DNA of 64,000 nt from Diprion similis (GCF_021155765.1 NC_060108.1:26437025-26501024); one strand, 5' to 3'. Positions 25,091 to 38,250 are shown, counted from the stretch's first letter. Program-made: numbers and translations. The notes: generated by a model not told the origin, from the letters alone.

Positions 25091-25234
25091 CTTGACTTTA
25101 AAAAGAACTGCATTTACTGTTCATTGCAGTAACAGGCATCGTTTTCACTACATTGTCAGTGAGGTAATGCATAGTATATCGTTTCGAGGATGATACGTAT
25201 TGACTGTTTACGTTCCAGAAATTTTCTTCTGAGG

Positions 25235-26814
25235 ATGCATCGCCTCCTACTTGTTCTAACCATCGCCAATTGTGCAGTAGCTGCCAAACTAAACGTGATT
25301 TACCAATGGAAATACATCGACTACGTCTGGAACAGCAAAGAACATCGACAATGGGCAATCGCTGAAGGGAGATACGACTACACGAAGATCTTCACGATCG
25401 ACGTTCAGAAGGCTCCAGGTACGGACGTGAACCGCGAGTCTACAAGACTATTTCGAAAGTTATTTTGATCGACGCGATCGTTACCTGAAACTCTTTGTTG
25501 AACCTCAATGTTGTCCTCGTAGATCAACGAGTCTTTGTGACAACGCCAGCATTCAATGATCACGGAGTTCCGGCCACCCTTTCGACGATATCTTCACGTC
25601 AAGGTCCCGGTGGTCCGCTATTGAAGCCTTATCCAAATTGGTCCTGGCACATCCCTGGGAACTGCAACGGCATCACAAGCGTCTGGAGAGTGGCTGTGAG
25701 TTGTGACCAACGGGTTCTGGCCGATGTTATATCACGTTGATGATCACGTATTACTTTTTGTGCTCTTTTTCCGCAGGTCGACGAATGCGATAGACTCTGG
25801 GTCCTTGACAGCGGGAAAATTGGCAGTAACCAGGTCTGTCCAGCCCAACTTTTGGTATTTGATTCGAGAACCGACATACTGCAGCAACGGATCACTATTC
25901 CGAATTACCTCTCGCGTGATCCCACAAACCAGACTCTGGGGCTACTAATTACGCCTGTTGTTGAGACGGAGGACATCTACTGTCGCCGGGCATGGGTCAG
26001 TAGTCTACTGATTCTTTAGCAAAACTGAATCTATTCACGACTAAAGCCAGTGCACCGTCAAACGTGATGTTTCAAGGTTTACATAGCGGACGTAGATGGC
26101 GGGGGTCTCATAATCTGGGACGGATCGTGGATTTGGCGCTTAGACGACGAAGTATTCAAGGCGGATCCGACGGCCTCGACGTACACCATCGCTGGGGAGA
26201 ATTTCACTGTTGCGGACGGAATTTTTGGACTCGCGGTGTCACCCCGGAACTCGCGGCATCCCCGCCGTTTATTTTTCAAGCCGTTGGCCTCTCTCAAGGA
26301 ATACTCCTACGCTGTTGACGATCTGCACAGGCTGGGGTCCAGATTCAAGTCCGTTAAGTACGTCGCTTCCAACTATCAATTACCCAGTCAGGCTACCGCA
26401 CAAGCATTTTCACGGGAAGGTATCCTGTTCTTCGGACTGACGAAAGAAATAGCAATAGCGTGCTGGAACATGAATGACCCGATGGACGACGAGCACGTGG
26501 TAAGTAGAGGATTCATGATAGAATTTTTGCTTCGCATGGAAATTTTGAATTCCAGTACTTAGTTTGAGCCATTTTTCCAGGTGATCGTGGCTCAGAACAA
26601 CGACACTTTGCAATTCGCCAGTGGAATCAAGGTTACAAAACGCAGGCATGATGTGCTTAAAGAGGACCTTTGGGTCTCGACAAACCGTTTCCAAAAAATA
26701 TTTACTGGCACTCTGAACTACAGTGAAATCAACTTCAGAATCCTCAGCGCTCCAATTAAAGTCCTCGTTAAGGATTCCGAATGTCAACTCCCCCGATTCC
26801 GAAGCTACTCGTAG
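25235..26814 (+). CDS. MRJP-like gene 2
   Basis: Yellow/MRJP-family secreted protein of 410 residues. Coding exons: 25235-25418, 25523-25695, 25777-25995, 26077-26499 and 26581-26814. The ATG at 25235 was preferred over the in-frame ATG at 25190 because it begins a clean signal peptide (MHRLLLVLTIANCAVAA) and because a ttccag acceptor at 25217 suggests the upstream bases are leader intron. Family blocks: VIYQWKYIDYVW, DQRVFVTTP, GGPLLKPYPNWSWH, VDECDRLWVLDSGKIGSNQVC, GGGLIIWDGSWIW, LFFKPLASLKEYSYAVDDL, CWNMNDP, LQFASGIKVTK and FTGTLNYSEINFRIL; the last two are very MRJP-like. Exon 4 is locally GC-rich relative to its surroundings. Its last exon is the closest relative I see to the relic at 9520-9733. 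Confidence 0.92.
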
Positions 26815-27444
26815 TTCGTTCAAATTACATCCGAGATCTTCCAACAGCATTATATCTGTCAGCCTATATATCCTAGTCTATGTTTGCATGTTCATCCAAT
26901 TGAAGGTGAAAATTGAAATCATTCAAAATTGCACTTGTGAAAAATTCTCATCTTTGCTCCTGTTGGATACTTTTGCTTTGAGCGCTGTAGGTTTTGAGCG
27001 CTCTCAATTGCTGCTCTGTCATCTTTGTGAAAATTTTATAACAGACAGTTACTGTTCAGTCGTTAGTGAAAGAATTTAGCACAAAAAGACACATCGATAC
27101 GGCATAATAGTACTGTATAATAGTCAAGATACCAAAAATAGTCGAAAACTATATTTTCTTCACTTTCACATTCACTCAGATATATTCAAGCACTCTTATG
27201 AACACGTACCATTGTTACAAGACTCACTGTTATTATAATAACGGAGAAAAATTCACGCGTTCGGCGTTTCGCAAGGGTGAAAACTAATTATGGCAGTAGA
27301 AATATGAACAGCGTGGTAACAGAAGTTTAGCAAGGCAGGAATATAAAAATTCACACCTAGGATGAAAATCAATTTGCGAAATAACCATAATTTCTTGTGA
27401 GACCTGACGTATTCTACCAGAAAGGTGGGCTATATCCGATTATG
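26815..27444. other. Intergenic, no gene seen
   Basis: The 3' flank of the second MRJPL gene. No AATAAA is seen close to the stop, and no coding signal beyond it. Confidence 0.45.
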
Positions 27445-27884
27445 TATCATCACCTTAGTTCAGTCTCAGCTGATGATTAATAAATGCCGAAACAGCCTGA
27501 AACTATGGATGCTAGTTCTGTGAAGAACAACCCTACAATTCACCAGTCGTGCCAAGACTATTAACGGATCTGAGGACGGATTCAATTATGAGCAATACTG
27601 GTTACCGATTAGTCGACCGCAAAAATTTGTTCTGAGCATCATAAACTTCGAAGAAGTCAAATCAAGTAAGATGCAATTGTTATCGCGACAAAAATTTCAC
27701 TGTAAATTTCCAAATACATTAGTTAGTTAATTCGGCGGATGCAAATCAATACCGAGATGTGGTGACTGTCTATTGTCTGTTCTCAACGTTAGAATAATTC
27801 AAGAAAACTCTCAAGCTAACAAGCAAGTCAACCGCTGAACCACGATATGGAGAAAAGTTTCGTGCCACTGACATCGAGTAAAAT
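27445..27884. repeat. Dispersed repeat, copy B
   Basis: Counterpart of 8773-9213, same orientation. It ends 38 bases before the inverted-repeat element, separated by a small palindrome (cgaactt...aagttcg, 27897-27918). Confidence 0.8.
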
Positions 27885-27921
27885 TAAATGATCAAACGAA
27901 CTTACTTGTAAAGTTCGATCA

Positions 27922-29192
27922 TAATTATATTTTTCGCTCCGTCCTCTAGATCACCAGGTATTTCCCATCTCATGAGCTACGTGCCACCACTTTTAAAGTT
28001 ATTATACTGCAAAAAGACAATTGCAGCCACCATGTATGCGGTAACGTTGGCTGCTAACTTCATTCCTTTTCTTGGTGCGTTGCTACACGCCACAAAGAAG
28101 GGGAGGGATCACCAGCCCGTGAAACTTTTGAAGCGTCTCGAGAAGTTGGAGAAAAGACTACGGAAGCACAAACGCCATCGGCATCATCGACACTCGAGGA
28201 ATGATCGTAGGTTGAAATTTGTATTAAACCAACGCTCACACCAGATCCGCTGCAGATGAGTCCTGGGCACATTGGATGACAAGTTGTGTCTTCCCTATGG
28301 TTTCTTCCTAGACGAGTTCTTGGGAGATATTAGTCACTAGTTTATCAATAAAACCGATCTATTCTCAGACAAGTTCTGAAGATCACAAGTGCCTCGGGCT
28401 TCTCCCTAGACGAGTTCTTGAGAGATATTGATCACGAGTTGACCAATAAAGTCAATTTTTTATCAGACGAGTTTTGAAAATCACGAATGCCTTTTGGTTT
28501 CTCCATCGACGAGTTATTGGGAGATATTAGTAACGAGTTGACCAATAAAGCCGATATCTTTATCAGACAAGTTCTGTAGAATAAAAAATTTTCAGTAAAA
28601 ATCTTCGTAACAGGTTACGAAGATGCGTCGTTACACTCCTCACGACGGGAACGATCCAGATCAACCTCTCATCGAGTTGGTTCCAAATCACCAACACCTC
28701 GAGAATTAGATGTTGTTCCAATTCAAAACGACCTCCCTACCGTAACACAACCTCAAATAATTCCATCGGAACAGCCGAGTGCACCCGGTATCGAGACTCA
28801 ACCGCTATGTGAAAACATATTGAAAATACTGGGCAACAAGGCTAGTGAGAAAAAAATTATGAGCAAGGAGGTTCATCCAGATATTGCCTGCAGATGGGAA
28901 ATGATTCTTACAAAAAGAGTTTCCCCTGATTCAAAATCAGAATTAAATACGAAGTACACAACTCCATCTAATTGCACCCTTATGGAAGCCCCGGTATTAA
29001 ACCCAGAAGTAAAGGCGGCGATGTTACCTAACACAATTCAGAGAGAAGTTAGACTCGCAGTAATCCAAAACCAGATGGGTTGTTGTTTATCAGCAGCTTT
29101 TTGCAGTAAAATAACTTTAAAAGTGGTGGCACGTAGCCTATGAGATGGGAAACTACCTGGTGATCTAGAGGACGGGGCGGAAAATATAATTA
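27922..29192 (+). mobile_element. Terminal-inverted-repeat element with gag-like ORF
   Basis: A 1.27-kb element bounded by inverted repeats of about 96 bases (27922-28016 and 29097-29192), both containing the core gtcctctagatcaccagg. Inside on the + strand a lysine/arginine-rich helical segment (LLKRLEKLEKRLRKHKRH, near 28115-28200) is followed, after a possible intron, by an open stretch from about 28613 to 29143. That stretch has an SR-rich start and then blocks such as VHPDIACRWEMIL, EAPVLNPEVKAAM and AVIQNQMGCCLSA. This layout resembles the ORF1/gag-like protein of tyrosine-recombinase (DIRS-type) retroelements, from memory of the pattern only. No reverse transcriptase or recombinase is present, so the copy is non-autonomous. 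Confidence 0.65.
28296..28580. repeat. 98-99 base tandem repeat inside the element
   Basis: Nearly three units, each starting near a GACGAGTT (28311, 28409, 28508) and each containing an AATAAA in a CAATAAA context and a TATCAGACRAGTT-like segment. The array occupies the gap between the two coding halves of the element. Confidence 0.8.
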
Positions 29193-31189
29193 CTCTATTT
29201 CCATTCGGTGCTTCTGATGTAAGCGGTTTGTTTTAATTATTGATGGAAAATACATCTTAACGAAAGAAAGATTTTCAGGTTAAGCTAACTGGTGTTTCAG
29301 CTGGGCATTACTTAGCTCAGTTCTTCGTAATAACTAATTCGATACTTTACAAAACCTAATACTGGGGACTGTACGTGACTTTTTCAGGAGGGGTGCAAAT
29401 GGTTGTTATGCAAATAGGAGATTCAGCGTTATTTATCACGTTGTCGAACATCGAAAGTAATCCTCAAGCACTGTGGAGTGAAATGAAAGGCATATTATTT
29501 AGTTACAATTTAATTTTGAAAAGGTTTTGAAAAAAGTGCGCCGAGGCGATACGTCGGGGCGTAACATAATCATGGCGTCGGTAAAGTGATTTATATCCCA
29601 CGCTAAGATTTACCGCGAATTCGGGATCCTGGACCCTGTAATTTTTTTCCCCGAATGATATGTGCCTCTTCGCTTTACTTCTCATCCCCCCAATATCTTC
29701 GGCTCACCAAGAACCCGCTGTATATATTTGTACTGCAATAACTAATTCGTATCGTTATTCTGTCAGTGAGAAATGAAGTGTAACGAAATTTCAAACGTCC
29801 AAGTTTTCGGAACGCGTGATAGAATAAATTTACTCACATTCTTCAGAAATGCATCCCAGTTGGAAGATTCTACGCGCTAAGTGATTCTTCGCAGAAACGA
29901 AGGGATGATCTTGACAACAATTCGATTCGTCTGCATATTCATAACGAATTTACCCTAAGGTATTCTCCATTGGACGCAGTGTTAATCGAAATCGTCCGGT
30001 GTTAATCGAAATCGACCGGTGAAGAAAAAAGTGTATCATTTGTTGTGCGATGATATCATTGTCATATTCGCAAAACACATTTTTACCCTTTTTATCCACT
30101 ATGGCCGTTATTTTATTGGTGCGCGATGTTTTTAGGTGATTTTGGATTAGTAAAAATATATTTGTCGCAATAACGGTTCATCAAAACGAGCCTTAACATT
30201 CGGGAACCTGATTTGTCTCAAAACCGAAGAAGAATGATAACGTAGTAACGTACATACGATCGGTGGCTTACACGACCAACGTCGAAATCGACCACGATAC
30301 GCACCCCATTAATAGCATCGACGGTGTCTGCGTCTTACAATCGAAAGACTCTCTTCAACGCCTGTGAAACAACGTGCTTGAGAATACGCCACTTCGTGCA
30401 AAGACAAAACTTCCATCGCGCTCTCGCCTTTCTATACACTGAAACTACAAATAACACTCGAAGTATCGAATGAAAAAAGTCACGACAGATTGCTTTTTTT
30501 TTTTCTTCTAAAACTCGCGGTTTTTGCGAAACGACGGGCAAGATTTTAACATCTTTTACTGTTTATTCAGGTGGAGTTCACAAATTGTACCTTGTGTACC
30601 GATACAATGTCAAATTCCAAGGCGCAAAATCAGTCAATGCCCTCCTCGTACTGCTCAACGACACGTGTTGCACATTTTCTTCATGATTGAATTTGGAAAA
30701 AAACTGCGCAGAACGGAACGCCAGAATTTTGAACGGGTTCGGCCCACGATTTATGCAGCTCGGCAAGCAGGTGGACATAATTTTTTAATGATTCAAGCGT
30801 GATTTTTCAAATGAATTGAAAAGAGGAATGTCTTTTATTGCGAAATTATAATAATTAATCTACCTTGCATGAGGCTCGATATGTACATAAGACACACGTT
30901 TTGCAGTTTAAAACACAGTTTTATATCCAAGGACACGGGTTCGAGAAATGTCCAAGAGATGAGTAGCCTGTGTTTTGCTTTCCGTCGGGATGATCTTCAA
31001 ATATTGATCGAGTCACATAATTTGTTATTCGTGTATTCAGACTTCAACGCAAAAACCGTCCTTCCAAAATTCGTTACATCGTTATCACGCGTTGAGGGTC
31101 CATAAGATTTCCGCCCATCTGATGATTCATAATAAAAGGTTAACAAACCTGCCAACAAGCCTGTGGTATCGGTGCGTGAGTAAGACAAG
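29193..31189. other. Intergenic, no gene seen
   Basis: AT-rich sequence without supported genes, domains or long repeats. A short tandem repeat of gtgttaatcgaaatcg occurs at about 29981-30015. Confidence 0.45.
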
Positions 31190-31440
31190 ATCTTGCACTT
31201 TCCATTTTCCAACACTCAATGGTAATCGGTTCAAATTACACCAAGACGATATATAGTCTAGATCATCCTGAAGGGCCTCACAGTCAGCCGGACGCCGTGG
31301 AGTTTGAGGTCATCTCCATAAAGAAGTGCGTCGCAGCTTAAGGATGAGACAATATCATTTATAAAGATGTTACAGAGACGGGGACCCAGATTCGATCTCT
31401 GAGGAACTCCGGAGGTGGGGACAAAGAAATCAGACCGATG
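31190..31440 (-). mobile_element. Non-LTR retrotransposon reverse transcriptase fragment
   Basis: On the minus strand this reads as part of a reverse transcriptase: SGVPQRSNLGPRLCNIFIND followed by LLYGDDLKLH (the YxDD catalytic motif, bases 31304-31321), then, after a frameshift, a segment like ALQDDLDY-SSWCNLNRLPLSV. This order is characteristic of jockey-like LINE elements. It is a short relic with a frame break, no endonuclease and no tail. Confidence 0.8.
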
Positions 31441-31975
31441 ATCACAAATTCAGAAAGCTTAAGCGAATCTCGAAAACCAAAATGCAGACTGCAAGTGACT
31501 CCCCTACCCCCACTGATTTCCGAAGGAACCTTCTTTCAGCCAGCATCCTTAACAATGCGTAAACACCCTTGTATGATCAAAAAGTACATCAGATTTTCAT
31601 GGCGGAAACTTACCATAAATGTACCAATCAATCCAGTGTTGAAATCATTATTCTGAGCAAACGGAGCATCTGGATTAAAAGAAAAAAATTATCTCTTCAG
31701 TAGAATATACTGGTTTCCAGGTATCGGATCGAACAATCCCACACACAGACACGAGTTGTGAGCACCACCCCTTCTCTCCTTTTCACATCGAATCGTGGAA
31801 TTTTTATAACCGCCTGTTTTTTCAGGTGTGCAAATTTTGAAAATTGACAGTAAATATATCTAACTTATACAACTAATATCACGTGAAATTGCACATTCGT
31901 TGGATGTAATAATACAATGACGCAATCTGCAAACAGAGCTAAATGAGGTCGAAAAAAAACGGCGGCACGAAGTAG
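31441..31975. other. Upstream flank of MRJP-like gene 3
   Basis: No gene seen. From about 31905 the sequence aligns with 11290 onwards, the duplicated promoter region now attached to the truncated pseudogene. Confidence 0.5.
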
Positions 31976-31983
31976 TATAAATA
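31976..31983 (+). promoter_or_regulatory. TATA box of MRJP-like gene 3
   Basis: TATAAATA with a likely leader exon running from about 32007 to 32070, donor GTGAGT at 32071, and an acceptor near 32651 or 32663 just upstream of the start codon. The pseudogene copy has CATAAATA here and GTGGGT at the donor. Confidence 0.6.
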
Positions 31984-32684
31984 GTCCCTGTTCCAAAGGA
32001 AGCATCATCTTCACATCCAGCATTCTGAACGAAGAATCTGGGAGATTTTGCGACAGAACTCTATCCCACCGTGAGTATTGGATTTTTGAGGAAAAGTTCC
32101 CCCATTCCATCACGCAAAAGATTCATTCATTTTTACCTACAAATGCATCTCGGAACCAAACTCATCAAAATTTAAACGGGGCCACTCCGACCAAAGTTTA
32201 ACTACTCAAAATTTTGTGCTGATCATTGATATACTACGTACGTAGATATATTCACATGAACTGCAGCAGCTTCAAGCGTTCAGAAAAATAAATAAATATA
32301 TACATAAAGTCCAGAAAGATCAGGGAAAACTCGTGAACTTAGCGGTTCTAAGACGCGACGATGACTCTACCAAGTTAGCCTTTTAAAGTCCCTTTCTTTA
32401 TATTTTTCACATGTTCCCATTCATTCATATTCAAAGTTAAGCCAGTGATCATAAAAACTCATTGAGTTTGCCAAATGTTAATCATTTCATGCATAATATT
32501 CGGATGGAAATTACGTAGCTGTAGAAACAACATGTCCATAATCAGTTTGATTGAAGAATGAATTATTGAATTATTTCTCATCTTTTCTTTTCACCTAGTC
32601 ACCTGGATACTATCAAGTTTCAAATAAATAACGTTTTCTACTGTGTTCCAGTTCTACTTCCAGTAGAAATCGACGAATCGTAAA

Positions 32685-34224
32685 ATGACAATCCCGTCCA
32701 GATCATTTCGTATACTGACAATCGTATTGTCATGTGTTGGCTCGTTTTTGGCAGCGGAACTCAAAACTATCCATGAATGGAAGTACATAGAATACGCAAG
32801 CGAAGACTCACTCGTGAATCAGACGTTCAAAGTTGCCGAAGAATACAATTACACGAAAATCATACCACTTGATTTCCAGAAAACCTCGGGTACAATCTGC
32901 AGCAAACATATAATCACAAAATAATCATCAGTTGCTCCCACAGCTAAAAATTTTTGTTTCCAGATAATAGAGTTCTGGTTACAACACCCAGACTTACCCA
33001 CACAGCGCCAAGTTTGTCAATTGTTTCCGCTCAGAACGGGGATGGTGGTCCGTTGTTGGAACCCTATCCAAGTTGGGATTGGCATAAGACAGGAAGTTGT
33101 GGCGACGAAATAATAACAAGCGTGTCTCGTCTGCACGTGAGTGCCGAATCATCCCACGTCGCCTCCTAAAACTAATTTAATATTTTTCCAGACTGACATT
33201 TGCGACAGGCTATGGCTCGTCGATTCCGGGAAGATAGGAAACGAGCAGGTATGTTCAGCTCGGCTGTTCGCCTTCAACACGACAACCGACCAGGTGATCC
33301 ATCGCGTTGATATTCCAAATGAGTTGACCCACAATTCCGTAAATTCGAGCAAGGGTCGACTTGAGATGCAGATCGTCGAGACGAAGGGAGACTCGTGCGA
33401 AGAGACTTGGGTTAGTCACAGGCTGTTAATTCGAAATCGTTCGAACTGAGAATTCGATTCTCACAAAAAAATTCTCCTTAGGTTTACATTGCGGACCCGG
33501 AGGGCTATGGGCTTATTATTTGGGACGGTTCGGACATGTGGCGTCTGGAAAACGACGACGTTTATGCCCCGGACTCGTCAGCTACGACGTTCAGCGTTGC
33601 CGGAGAGAACGTGACCCTGGAACTCGGGACTTCCATTTTGAAAATATTGCCTCCGGGATTCGTTGACGAGGATTATCTTTTTGTAAGACCATTGTCCTCC
33701 TACTCAGTCCACGCAGTGAGCATCCAGAGTTTGCACAATTCGAAGAACAGCAGTGTGACTTACTACAAGGGCAGCATTACGATGCCATCGCAAGAGCTTT
33801 TCAGCCTCTTTTCCAAGTACGGGGTCCTCATGGGCGCCTTCACCTCGAGTTTGGCAGTGTTTTGCTGGAATCTGGCAAATCCTCTGTCGACAGAGTACGT
33901 GGTGAGTAGAACCCCGATGAGAATTTAATGGTTCGTATTACAGCCAATTTACAACTGTTTTAGGCTACCGTGATAGAGAACGACGAGGCTCTTCAATTTA
34001 CGAGTGCTGCTAAAATTTTTGAAGGGAATGAGCCCGGATTCGAGTCTGAAGAGTACTGGATGATGACCGATCGGTACCAAAAATTCGCACTGGGTACCAT
34101 GGACTTTGACGATATCAATTTCAGAATCCTGTCACTCAATATCGCTGAAGCCATCAACGGCACTGTGTGTATGCCGAGCTCACACAATATGACTAGCATT
34201 GAGGATAAAATTTTGATTGACTAG
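32685..34224 (+). CDS. MRJP-like gene 3
   Basis: Yellow/MRJP-family secreted protein of 425 residues. Coding exons: 32685-32889, 32964-33136, 33192-33410, 33482-33901 and 33964-34224, all GT-AG and in phase. Signal peptide at residues 1-24. Family blocks: TIHEWKYIEYAS, DNRVLVTTP, GGPLLEPYPSWDWH, TDICDRLWLVDSGKIGNEQVC, VYIADPEGYGLIIWDGSDMW, LFVRPLSSYSVHAV, CWNLANPLSTEYV, LQFTSAAKIFEG and ALGTMDFDDINFRIL. The IGNEQV run and domain order are shared with MRJP-like gene 1. Many NxS/T sites suggest N-glycosylation. This is the parent of the truncated copy at 11290-12440, whose first coding exon has the same length. A leader intron of roughly 580 bases is predicted. Confidence 0.92.
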
Positions 34225-34479
34225 GAAACAGTATAAAAATATCTGTACGTTGCATATTAATTTATGCATTATTTTATGTCCGATTTATAATTATATGTTT
34301 GTTTATGTAACGATCGTTCATGAATTTATACCTTTCAGTTCGAATATATGTAACTACGATATTTAATCACCCTATATATTGCAACGTGAGTATTATTTAA
34401 AAAGGAAAAACAGAGATAATTCTTGAGGGAGGGACAATCACGCTACCCTACGGCGCAGGTACTGACCTGATCACTGAAT

Positions 34480-37190
34480 AAAACGATAATTAGAGAAAGA
34501 GATAATTGTTGGGCGCCAGACGCAGTAGCATCAGAGATGCGATAATTAGAGAATACGATATGACGAAATAGATCAGATTCTACGACGGTTTTGCACAGCT
34601 CACTCAGCAGGTAAAGATAATGGTAGAGGGGATGGGTCGTATCCAATTCGATAAAACACAATATTAAAGAAAATGGTAATAGTATCAATTGTATTGAAAA
34701 GGCAAGCAGAGAAATTCAGGTACAGCCAGAAAGAAAGTGAATTCAAAGATAACACGGTAGCGATACAATTATTCAAGTAATTTAGCGGTATGAAGCGGGT
34801 GATCGCGATACTATTACTCGGTATAACAATCAGCAAGTTTACAAAGCAAATAAGAAATAGGCTAGCATGCAATGCATAATCTAAGGTTCTTAAACTAATT
34901 GTTACAATTCAAGTCAAATAGCATAGTATGGCGAGAAAGATATGATCACATAGAAATACAGAATAATCGCAGCAATGTGTAACAATAATGAGGCACGATA
35001 ATAGATAGAAGATACGAAAATACAATTGGCAAAAGAAGGCAAGAGATGTTATCGTTAGTCGAAAAGCAAAAGATATTATAGTTAATCGAGAAACAAGAGA
35101 TATTACAATTAATAGAAGAGGCAAGGATTACAAGTCAGTTAGATAATTCGACACTTGAAGCGAAGTCAGAAATAATCAAGTATAGCGAAATAATATAAAA
35201 CAGGTATGATAGAAATTACGATAGAAATTACAAGAGAAATTAGAGAAATACGTAGGTTCTAGCTTGCGATATATGCGATACGACGAAATATTATAATTAC
35301 GATAAACAAGAAATAGATATCTTGACGTGTCAAGAACAGGTATTATAGAGAGCAAAATATTACAGTGCGATATATTACAAACTAGAGATCTACAGACAAA
35401 CTACGTAACAGCGGTATTAGCAAAGAAAGCGGTGAAGAAGGTGTTATTCGGTACGGCACAATACTCCAATGTCAAAAGAGAACACGGCTATACCGCGCAG
35501 CGATATAAGATCGCGCACGCGGTACGCTTACGATATAATTCCTCCAAGATATTCGATAATAATTAAATCAGAAAGATACTCGATAATATTCAAATCAGCA
35601 AAATATTAAGAAATCAAAGAAACGATATTTGAGAAATTATAAAAGAGAGACAGAGAGAAAATAGGTATTAGATAGCGAGAAACGGAATGAGAGACAAAAT
35701 TAGAGACTTTATAAGCTAATTGATTTAACAATCACTACTGAGAACAATAAATCAGAGATTTAAATAAGATACGGTATTCAGAGATATTCTACGAAAGAAT
35801 AAGTAAGGCGCTGCTATTCAGCGGTATCAGGAAAATCATTCAAACAAGATAAATCAAGGAAATAGATAATAGTCACTACAAATAATAGTAAACTAACCAG
35901 TCGCGAAATTACTTGCAATATTCTATAATAAGGGAGAGAATAAGATAAGAGATAAGAAGAGAATTCGATACGAGCCCACGTGGCTCACGCAGAGCGAACT
36001 GCGAGAAAAAAGAGAGAAAATCGATAATAGGTAAGAAAAGAGAGAAAAAGGATATAAAGCAAGTAAATTCGTGGCTTCACAAAATAGATAGAAAAACCTC
36101 ACTTACGAAGATAGAAGATAGAAGAAAGCGTAGATACAGGTAGTAGCGAAAAGGTAGAAGCACTGAAGTTATAGTATAAAAGTAGTATAGAGAGAGCGAT
36201 ATTACAATGTACGAAAGCACGTCTGACGAGATTAATAGCTGGACGTAGAGTGTGTAGAGACGAGCGGCGATCCTGACGATCCCGGTCGATTTTCGGCGAG
36301 ATTTCGTCACGTGATCCTTTTCCGGTGTTCGGTGATCGATAATTGGACAAGAGGGTCACGTGGTACGGGTCAACAGGTGTAGACAGGCGATAGTCCATTC
36401 CTGGGTGTCTTCTCCTCCCACGTTGTCATGTAGAGAATTATCGATCCGTCGAGCGATATGTGGGAGGGCTATGGTCAGCTGCTTGCGGTACTCGTGAGAG
36501 GGGAAGGTCTACCCCTCACGGTATTGCGGTATCGATGTGTGCGAGAAGATCTAGGAACGACGACGAGAAGAATGATCCTACTCACACTGTTGCGATATCG
36601 ATACTTTGCACCATCTCTCCGGTACTGCAACTCGGTGCGGGCCCTACGGCACTATTGCACCGAGCCTTCCTGATGGTGATGATTTTTACACGCAGGGTTC
36701 CCATCCTTAAGACCATCAGTCCGGCGTGGTCCACCACTGTTTCTCGGGCTTGTCCTCACGATGCAGTCCTTCGATAATCGTAGGTTTGTAGACAGCTACG
36801 ATTCTGCGGTATAGTAGGCGAGACAGTAGGTATTATGCTGGTTCAGCTCCAGGCTGATAAGTACCGCGACGGGAGGCTTGATTGTGTTTTTGACGCACAG
36901 CCCTGTACGCCGTCTACGATGCATCCATGCGGCAGTGGCGTTGTAGCGATGGTTCGGCTCCTGGCCGATAAGTCTAAATGATCGGAGGTCTTCGTTGTGC
37001 TTCACGCACGACCCTGTACGCAATCTAGGTAGGCATCCATCTGAAGTTGACTTGGCGATATCCGATCTGTTGCAATTGACGATAGTTGGCTGTTGACCCG
37101 GTACGTGACCTCTGCTTCGCGATATTCAGTTCCCTCGAAGCGGTGTCGTTGAAGATAGTTCTCGTAGTGCGATACAAAGATACAAAAAAA
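34480..37190. repeat. Purine-skewed repeat region, probably retroelement-derived
   Basis: From about 34480 to 36300 the + strand is strongly enriched in A and G (recurring agagaaat, gataatta and agaaatag) and nearly free of long pyrimidine runs. From 36300 on it is more GC-rich and contains a short tandem repeat. Related pieces occur at 10521-10740 and about 7900-8700, so this is a multi-copy family. No protein domain is recognised. A long LTR or internal region of a decayed LTR element is possible but unproven. Confidence 0.5.
36838..37041. repeat. Tandem repeat, about 111-base unit
   Basis: Two units begin with similar GGTTCRGCTCC segments (36841 and 36952), continue through a GATAAGT, and end with a CCTGTACGC then GCATCCAT block. 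A third relative of the GGCTCCTGGCCG segment lies near 8628. Confidence 0.7.
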
Positions 37191-37765
37191 AAGAAGACAG
37201 GAATTAGCTTAATAATTAAGTCTCACTTAGAAATTAATTAGTTGTTCTTTTTGGAGTATTGGCCCCAGACGTGTTTTCGTTACTTTTTACGACATTCTGA
37301 AAATAAGGAGAGCGATATTCAAACCATGTGACGGGGTATAAAATACCACGTCACAATATCTAAGTAAAATAATTCTGCTCTTTCAAGATAAAAGCATGTC
37401 ATAAAAATATGAATTACTGGGTTACTCTACGAACTGTTATTATTATTGTAAAAAAACATTCTATCGTTAACCAACAAACGAGCAGTACGTACCGCTAATT
37501 TTTGAAGAAACGAATCTTTAAAAAAACACATCATATTCATTTTCTATCGAAATAATAAATATATAAACATCTATATTAAATACATGTTCTTTGAGGATTA
37601 ATGTTCGAAAGAACGTACTTTAATTAGTACAATATACCCACACTCTCGTCCATATTCTGGCGTTGGTTACTGTAATAGTCACTCAGTTTCCCCTGTAGTG
37701 TACTTCTTTATAAACTACGCGACTTATGCATGTATCATTAGCCCTGAAATATATTCTTCGTCCGA
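37191..37765. other. Intergenic, no gene seen
   Basis: AT-rich spacer between the purine-skewed region and the 0.5-kb duplication. Nothing recognised. Confidence 0.5.
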
Positions 37766-38250
37766 AGTACTCACTCTCTGAAATCGAATCTGACAATCTT
37801 TCCAGCAATTCATCACATCGTCTGTTAAAACTGAATCCGGAAACGATAAGTATAGTGATAAAGGATTATTCTGAAAATTATACCGACAGAATTATGTACG
37901 GGCGGGGGGAAGAGTTGCTATTAAGGGGAAAACTTCAAAGTCTTATTCGCGACTGATAAGAAACTAAACTTTTTCTGCAAGAATTACGTAATGGAGTATA
38001 TACAATATTCATATATAATCCATTCATTATATATGGAGGCGTCGGAAATTTATCTACGGTGAAACCTATTTGTTCTATGGCAAAGTATATTTTTTATTTT
38101 ATCTCAATCATTCTAATCACATAAATTCAAACAATACTGAATGATAAATACAGAATTAAAAAAATTCGTGGCTTTCGTGATAAATTGTACATTGATTAAT
38201 TGAAGTACTTTGAGAACCAAGAAAAGTTTGTTTGAAAAATCATCCTATAA
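37766..38250. repeat. Noncoding duplication, copy 1
   Basis: About 490 bases similar to 38790-39260 in direct orientation, with many substitutions but long shared stretches such as gaaacttcaaagtcttattc-like and attgaagtactttgagaacc. No coding signal. Confidence 0.8.
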
